NCBI RefSeq assembly: GCF_040954645.1
Contig: NC_092806.1
Span: 72,914,141-72,978,140 of the forward strand
Length of the DNA stretch: 64,000 nucleotides
Source of the DNA: Diabrotica undecimpunctata
Lineage: Eukaryota; Arthropoda; Insecta; Coleoptera; Chrysomelidae
Direction of reading: 5' to 3'
This document shows positions 58,311 through 64,000 of this stretch, piece by piece. Numbering within the stretch: position 1 is the stretch's first letter; every line of letters starts with the position of its first letter. The position numbers and the translations under genes were made by a program. The notes beneath the pieces are model-generated. The model did no database searches, was not told the origin of the DNA, and was given only the letters and a program-made list of their open reading frames with translations.

Positions 58311-58849
58311 TATCTATTCTAAAAATTCATCGTTTTGATCATATTACATCGTATATCATTATAATGTTTTTTTTTTCTTTCGTTTTTAGAATTTTGTTTA
58401 ACCCTTCAGTCCTAATTTTTTATTCACAAATTTTTGTCTTTTTGAATTTTACAAGCAGCTCAGTGTAGTCTATTATCTTTCATCAAAAATATATGGCGCT
58501 ATATAGCTATACCAATTTTTTGAGTGAGAAATAAGACGTGCCTGTTGACATTTTAGTAAGCAACTAATGTGGTCAACTTTGAAGGACCCAAACTTTTTCT
58601 CACTTAAATGTAAACACAAATATTTTCAGTTGCTGATATTGTATATCTCGTTAATGAACAGGGTTGGCTCTGTTTTACCAAATTGAAAGTTTTTTTTACT
58701 CCTGCTTTATATTTTTCTTTATGTTTTTCAGATTTATCTCTAATAATATATTATATTAATAAGTTGAAATTCAAAAAATATTGAGAATAAAATTATGCTA
58801 AATTGTTTATTGTATATACTTTCTTCAATAACTAATATATTCATTCTAG
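58311..58849. other. end of intron 1 of the plus-strand gene
   Basis: AT-rich with the pyrimidine tract and acceptor of exon 2 at its end; nothing else recognised. Confidence 0.45.
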
Positions 58850-59095
58850 GAGACTGAGTTGGATGATTTAAGCTTTAAGAAGCGATTGGAGAATGTAAAG
58901 TATAACCTAGAAAAAAGAATACAGTTGCCATATACAACAGAAGCCAAAAATAAAGAGACTGATTTGTTATCCTGTAATAAAACTTTTAAATCCCATCCTA
59001 GAATCTGTTCTGGTTCGAATACATATGTTTCAGCTTCACCAAGATTTAATAGGTCGTATATTGATTTTGATATTCAAAGCTTAGAAAGAAACAAA
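58850..59095 (+). CDS. unidentified plus-strand gene, exon 2
   Basis: A 246-base exon (82 codons, no stop) lies between a good acceptor (ttcattctag) and the donor ACAAA|GTAAG. It begins ETELDDLSFKKRLENVKYNL, a charged amphipathic helix likely to form a coiled coil. A polar, Ser/Asn-rich part follows, with CNKTFKSHPRICSGSN and then NRSYIDFDIQSLERNK. Phases at both ends are 0, matching the candidate exon at 53,151 and the one at 63,643. Flanking introns are AT-rich. I do not recognise the family; the composition suggests a cytoskeletal or scaffold-type protein, which is inference only. Confidence 0.75.
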
Positions 59096-59740
59096 GTAAG
59101 TTTTTATGAAATTTAGACTATTTTTTACTATTTTATTAAAATTTTTCTATTATTTATATCTCTCCACTTATTTTTATTTTTTTTCATAATAACAGACGAC
59201 TTCAATTTTATTCACATTCTTTCTTTCGAATTTTATTTTTTTTTCATGCAGATTTTTTTGTCGCTTGATTTCTTTTTGCAGTGTGTTTTAGTTACCGATG
59301 TAATCAACCATTTTTCATTAAAGAAATCGATTGGCAAAATTGATTAATTTTTTCTGTTATAATTTAATAACACCCAGTCTGCAAAAAGCTGTTTGAATAA
59401 TTTCAACTAATTCTTATGTTACTTGATGTACTGAAAACGAAAATAATATCAGAAAATATCTAGGATTTTTCACATAATATGAATGTAGCTTTACCCCATT
59501 TTCCCTTGTTAAAGCTATGAGATATAGTTGGCGCTCTGAAACACACAGATTCTGTAGATATACAAACTGTAAATTTTATCACAGATACGGAGGTGCTAAT
59601 AAACTATCTCGTTCTTATTGTCACGATGCGCGAACTCGCTACGTAGGATGCCAAGTTCCCCTCAGTAGTTGACATGTGCTCTGCTTACTCAGTTTTATTG
59701 CTAACCTTGGTGAGATATATTAACTCGGTTTTCTTTTCAA
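59096..59740. other. start of intron 2 of the plus-strand gene
   Basis: AT-rich; nothing recognised. Confidence 0.45.
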
Positions 59741-59744
59741 CAAT

Positions 59745-60420
59745 TGATTCTAGTTTCTTTTTCTTTCTCTATATAAGCAATTCTGCTTGTTCATTGGCGG
59801 ATTAATACCTCTATGGAAGGTTGTCACTCCATCTTTTGCGCTGTCGTCCAATACTTCTACCGATTGGTGACTTATCTCTTGCTATTTCGACGACACGGGT
59901 CTTCTCCATTCTGCTTATGTGATTATTCCATTTTTTTTCTACTTTGTGTCCATTCATTATTATCTCTGCCGTTTCCATCTTGTTTCTGAGGCATATGTCA
60001 TTATTGGTCTTACAGTGGCTTTATAAATTCTTGACTTCATCTGTGTTAATGTGACTGTTTCACCATATAGTGTTATTAAGGCATCCTGCCAGTCTATTTG
60101 CTTTTTGTACTTGATCTCTCACTTCTTTGTCTAGGTCTCCATAGCTGGACAGTGTAATTCCCAGGTATTTTATTTCCATTACTTGTTCAATACTGATGCC
60201 ATCAATTTCTATATTACATCTGGTTGGTTCTTTGCTGAGTGACTACTATTATTTTAGTGTTCTGAGATGAGATTGTCATATTAAATTCTTTTGCTCTCAT
60301 GTTAAATCTGTGCCCCAGTCTTTGCAGACTATCTTCATCTTGGGCTATCAATATTGCGTCGTCTGCGTAACAGAGTATTTTCTTTGTTTTCTATTCTAGT
60401 TTGTGTAATGTAATTTACCA
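59745..60420 (-). mobile_element. RTE LINE 3' end
   Basis: Minus strand: SISIEQVMEIKYLGI-like near 60,190, SYGDLDKEVRDQVQKANRL-like near 60,140, LITLYGETVTLTQMKSRIY with KATVRPIM, then HISRMEKTRVVEIARDKSP-like and GRSIGRPR-type text near 59,870, ending in a GAA/AG-rich tail near 59,750. Same family as 2,030-2,645 and 58,060-58,310. Confidence 0.6.
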
Positions 60421-60597
60421 AGTTGTCTTATCTTAAACAGGGAACACGGTATATTCCTGGTATTGACAACGATCTCTTGTATCTTGGGACGATTTTGTAG
60501 TTTCTTGAAATTGTCTTCGTGTTGATTTGAAGATAGCCTTGATGTGATGTTTTGCTAAGAATTTTATATAGAAATATGATTTAATGGTTCATATGGA

Positions 60598-60611
60598 TTA
60601 ATGAATACAAT
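60598..60611. repeat. target-site duplication, left copy
   Basis: TTAATGAATACAAT directly after the (ATG)n tail of the RTE; identical to 63,304-63,317. Confidence 0.8.
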
Positions 60612-63303
60612 CATCATCATCGTTGGCTCCACAACCCATGGTGGGTCTTGGCCTGCTCAATGATAAGTCTCCATTTTCTCCTATTCTTCGCCTTGGTTTT
60701 CCAGTTTCGTACTCCCAACAATCTCAAGTCTTCCTCCATCTGATCCTTAAATCGTGCTCTCGGTCTGCCTCTCCATCTCACTCCATCTATTCTTTGGTTA
60801 TAAATATGTTTTGGCGGCTCCATTTCATTCATTCTCTCTATGTGACCTACCCACCGCGGGCGGTTTATTTTGATGGATCCAATAATATCAGGTATGTCAT
60901 ACAAGCGGAAAAGTTCAAAATTATAGCGTCTACGCCATAATCCGCCCTCCTGTACTCCTCCATAGATATTCCGGAGGATTTTACGTTCAAAGCATCTTAA
61001 ACATTCTTCATCGCTCTTTGTCATCTTCCATGTTTCCGACGCGTATGTGAGGATGGGCTTGATAAGAGTTTTGTATATCACTAGTTTCGTTCTTTTTGTA
61101 ACTAGGCTTGTTTTTAAAAAAATCCATAAAATTTTTAATCCATAATAGGCTCTATTTGCTAGATATATCCGTCTGTTAATTTCTGCACTTATTGCATTAT
61201 TCTGATTCATTTATGAGTCTAGGTATATAAACTCTCTTACTCCTTCAAAAGTATATGTTCCTATCGTTAGATCTTCGGGTTGTGCTGCTTGTATATAATT
61301 TGATACTTTCATATACTTCGTCTTACTAGTGTTAACCTTTAGTCCCATTTTTTTTGTTGCTTCAAACTTCAAGCGCCTTGAATGATTCAACCACGTCCAT
61401 TAATAATAGTTCCTGTGGTTGTTATTCCAGATTCTCTTATCGCTTTCTCTAGTTCAATATTAAATAAAAGGCATGATAGGCTGTCTCCTTGTCTAGGTTC
61501 TATCTGAGACTGGGACGTTCTGGAAACTCCGTTCTGCACTCTAACTTTACACTCGACTCTTGAGAGGGTCACGTTCGCCAATTTTACTAAGTGTACTGGC
61601 ATGATGAATTCTATTATGGCCTTGTACAGTACATTTCTTTCAACACTATCATAGGCACATCTAAAATCAACAAACAGGTGATGAGTATCAATGCCATACT
61701 TATATGTTTTTTCCAGAGCTTGCCTTAGAAGGAATATTTGATCGGTCGTTGATCTTTCTTTACGAAACCCACACTGATGTTTACCTATTATGTCTTTACA
61801 ATATCCTGGGTCATAAAGAATATATGCCAATATTTTGTATGTTACGTTTAGGAGGGTTATTCCTCTGTAGTTGTCACATATTGTCTAATCTCCTTTCTTG
61901 TGGATAGGTACAATTATAACTACATTCCAGTCTTCTGGCAACTTTATTTGCTTCCAGATCAATTCTACCAGTCTACATAATATACAGTATGTCAGGTTTT
62001 TTTGGCCATGCTTTAAAAGTTCTGAAGGAATGCCATCTGCCCCAGGAGCTTTGTTTTCTTTCAAGTTATGTATAGCTTGGATGACTTCTACCTCTGTTGG
62101 GATGTTATCTTTCTCTCTTTCATCGTCAATGTCCTCGAGTTGGATTTCTGATTCGTGGAACCCTGTCTCACCTCTTATATTTAGCCTTTACTCGAAGTTT
62201 TCTGCCCATCTTTCTAGTATCTGGTCCTGATCACTAATGATCTCCCCTGTTCTATTTCTAACGATTGATAATCTAGGTTTGAATTATTTCCTGTTCTGGT
62301 TAATCCTCTTGTAGAACTTTCTGTATTTCTGCTTGTGTCTTATAATTCTCTAGTTCTTTTAGTTGGCTCTCTATATGCTCTTTCTTCTTTTTTTTAAGTA
62401 TTCGTTTTTCTTCTCGTCTCAACTGCTTATACTCTTCCTTCAACTATAACATTCGTGCAGCCTTCCAGCTTGCTTTCGAGGCTTTCCTGGAATCTCTTAT
62501 CTATCTCAGGATTCTTCAACGCTTCTACTTTAAACCTTTCCCCTTTAACTTCTTTTTTTTTTCTTTGCATTGGAGATTCTAGCTCTTAGTTTAGCTTGTA
62601 GTAGGTAATGGTCCGTGTCTATGTTCGCCCCGCGTCTTGCAAGTACGTCTATCACGTCGCTGAAGTGTCTTGCGTCAATCACCACATGGTCGATTTGGTT
62701 TACTGTAGTCCCATCTGGACTTGTCCATGTTCACTTATGTATATCTTTGTGCCTGAAGCATGTGCTGGCAATCACCATGTTTATTGAGGAGGCTAAGTGT
62801 ATTATTCGAGTTCCGTTGTTGCTTGACTCTTCATGTAAACTGTGAATTCCAATGGTTGGCATGTATTCCCTCTCCTTACCTATCTTTGCATTAAAACCTT
62901 CTATTAAGACCTTTACGCCATTTCTAGGACAATGTTGTATGATATTTTCCAGTTGTTCATAAAATTGTTCTTCTTCTTCATCCGGCTTCTCCTCAGTTGG
63001 TGCATGGGCATTTATTATTGAATATATAAAGAATTTAGCACTGATTCTTAGTGTGCATAATCTTTCGTTGAGAGGTTGGAAGTCTATTATAAGGTGTTTT
63101 ACTCTTTTATTGACTATGAATCCCGTTCCTAATTTTTGTTCCGTTGGATGGTAGCTATAATATATCGTATAATTCTTTTTCTCTAATATTTTATTTCCCA
63201 ACCATCTCATTTCCTGAAGTGCAATTATGTCGTTCTTATTTACTTTTACACTGTTAATGAGAGACAGTCAGTTAGTTAATGAATACATATAATGAATAGT
63301 CAG
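60612..63303 (-). mobile_element. nearly full-length RTE LINE with target-site duplication
   Basis: The 14-base string TTAATGAATACAAT flanks both sides (60,598-60,611 and 63,304-63,317). Minus strand: endonuclease 63,210-62,731 (159 codons) with LGTGFIVNKRVKHLIIDFQP, INAHAPTEEKPDEEEE and VLIEGFNAKIGKERE, then QIDHVVIDARH and TDHYLLQAKLRA (62,700-62,600). RT: HNLKENKAPGADGIPSELLK (62,060), NYRGITLLNVTYKILAYI, HQCGFRKERSTTDQIFLLRQ, HHLFVDFRCAYDSVERNVLY and PRQGDSLSCLLFNIELEKAI (61,830-61,387). The block with YADD is missing. The C-terminus 61,210-60,617 (197 codons) reads KPILTYASETWKMTKSDEEC to AKTHHGLWSQR stop, with an (ATG)n tail. Confidence 0.85.
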
Positions 63304-63317
63304 TTAATGAATACAAT
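63276..63317. repeat. target-site duplication, right copy with tandem partial
   Basis: TTAATGAATACAAT at 63,304-63,317, preceded by a partial copy TTAATGAATACAT at 63,276-63,288; both follow AGTCAGTT-type text, so the 5' junction carries a small tandem duplication. Confidence 0.75.
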
Positions 63318-63642
63318 GTAGCACATAATTTTAAAATGATTTTTCTAACAATTTATTTTTTTTATCTATAAAACACACAAAAACTTTTTCTCCTCTGAAG
63401 TATCGTTTTAGTTTTGTATCATCTTAAGCACTACTATTGAGATTTATTTTTTAATATTTTCCTAAAGCTTGAACCTTTTAGAATAAATTATACTAAACGA
63501 CTATGTACAGAAATAAACGATTTTTAATTATAATTGTGATGAATTCTCATATAATATAGGTAGTGTTAATATAAAGATATCACAAGAAAATGCTTCAGAT
63601 CCATATTTTTAAACTAATTTTATAAGAGTCCTAAAATTTCAG
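63318..63642. other. end of intron 2 of the plus-strand gene
   Basis: AT-rich with the acceptor CTAAAATTTCAG before exon 3; nothing else recognised. Confidence 0.45.
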
Positions 63643-64000
63643 GAAAAAATAAAAAATGCCAGAAGACTTCATGAAAAGTTGAACTATAAGTATCCAAGTC
63701 AAGACCAACTTTTCGATCTTCACATCGGTGATTCGTATGACGTTACTCCTGTTACCAGTTTTTCGAACATATTGAATATGAATGCAATGTCTGTCAGAAA
63801 TGATACGAATTTCACAACTGAAGTTAGAGAATTATACATGCCTAAGAGAAAATGCAGTGTTCCTACACCTGAAATTAAATATAGTAAATCTATTCGCCGA
63901 GAAGATAAGGTCGCTTCAAAATTTGTCACACAACCTTTACATAAAATACTGCCTGAGAGTGTATTTGAAAAGAAGTTTAGATGTTTTGTGGAGAAAAGTC
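63643..64000 (+). CDS. unidentified plus-strand gene, exon 3 (runs off the window)
   Basis: After the acceptor aaaatttcag the frame is open for 119 codons up to the window end. It starts with EKIKNARRLHEKLNYKYPSQ, continuing the helical character of exon 2. Then come DQLFDLHIGDSYDVTPVTS and a basic, Ser/Thr-rich region (PKRKCSVPTPEIKYSKSIRR). With exons 1 and 2 the visible protein is about 209 residues and is incomplete at the C-terminus. No catalytic or zinc motif is visible. The gene's 4.5-kb second intron holds two RTE insertions on the opposite strand. Confidence 0.75.

Overview
This window looks like a piece of a large, AT-rich insect nuclear genome. The evidence is eukaryotic splice sites (GT/AG), tiny exons separated by multi-kilobase introns, long (TA)n microsatellites, and a dense mixed layer of non-LTR retrotransposons (RTE/BovB-like, Jockey, R1-like, I), Penelope-like, Tc1/mariner, pogo/Tigger, hAT and PIF/Harbinger-type elements. 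The mix suggests a repeat-rich beetle, but the species is inference. I found no rRNA, tRNA, operon or CRISPR array.

Host genes. (1) A minus-strand gene runs from an initiator-like site near 23,176 to a stop at 255. Five exons (23,114-23,067; 15,098-14,894; 9,154-9,066; 5,348-5,206; 645-255) join in one frame to give 291 residues. The core is a coiled coil that resembles the N-terminal block of the CCDC74/CCDC92 family, and the tail is an Arg/Gly/Ser-rich disordered C-terminus. (2) An exon-like segment at 46,129-45,975 (minus) ends in the same phase as exon 1 of this gene. It may be an alternative first exon that extends the gene to 46 kb, or part of a separate gene. (3) A plus-strand gene has candidate exons at 53,151-53,174, 58,850-59,095 and 63,643 to beyond the window end, all phase 0. 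It encodes a charged, coiled-coil-rich protein that I do not recognise.

Everything else is mostly transposon debris inside introns and between the genes. At 1.5-5.1 kb there is a nested stack: an R1-like LINE apparently split by an RTE 3' end and a Tc1 element. At 5.6-7.7 kb lies a decayed Jockey/CR1-like LINE. At 10-16.6 kb there are a Tc1 relic, three RTE copies (one with permuted domains) and a Harbinger-like MITE. At 17.2-20.9 kb there is an I element with RNase H, an RTE 3' end and a Tigger transposase relic. At 25-34 kb there are a MITE, a Jockey copy that lost its endonuclease, a ~1.9 kb palindromic fold-back element, and a hAT (ZBED type) transposon carrying a small RTE insertion. At 35-45.7 kb there are two opposed copies of one RTE family, another RTE, and a fairly complete Jockey copy. 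At 47.9-58.3 kb there are a second Harbinger-like MITE, Penelope fragments, an RTE with an L1-like ORF1, and mariner and RTE relics. At 60.6-63.3 kb an almost full-length RTE is flanked by a 14-bp target-site duplication but has lost its catalytic box.

All transposon coding regions show stops, frameshifts or deletions, although some open blocks remain long (267 codons at 40,152-40,955; 326 codons at 13,000-13,980). Family calls rest on motif recognition by eye; I could run no database search.
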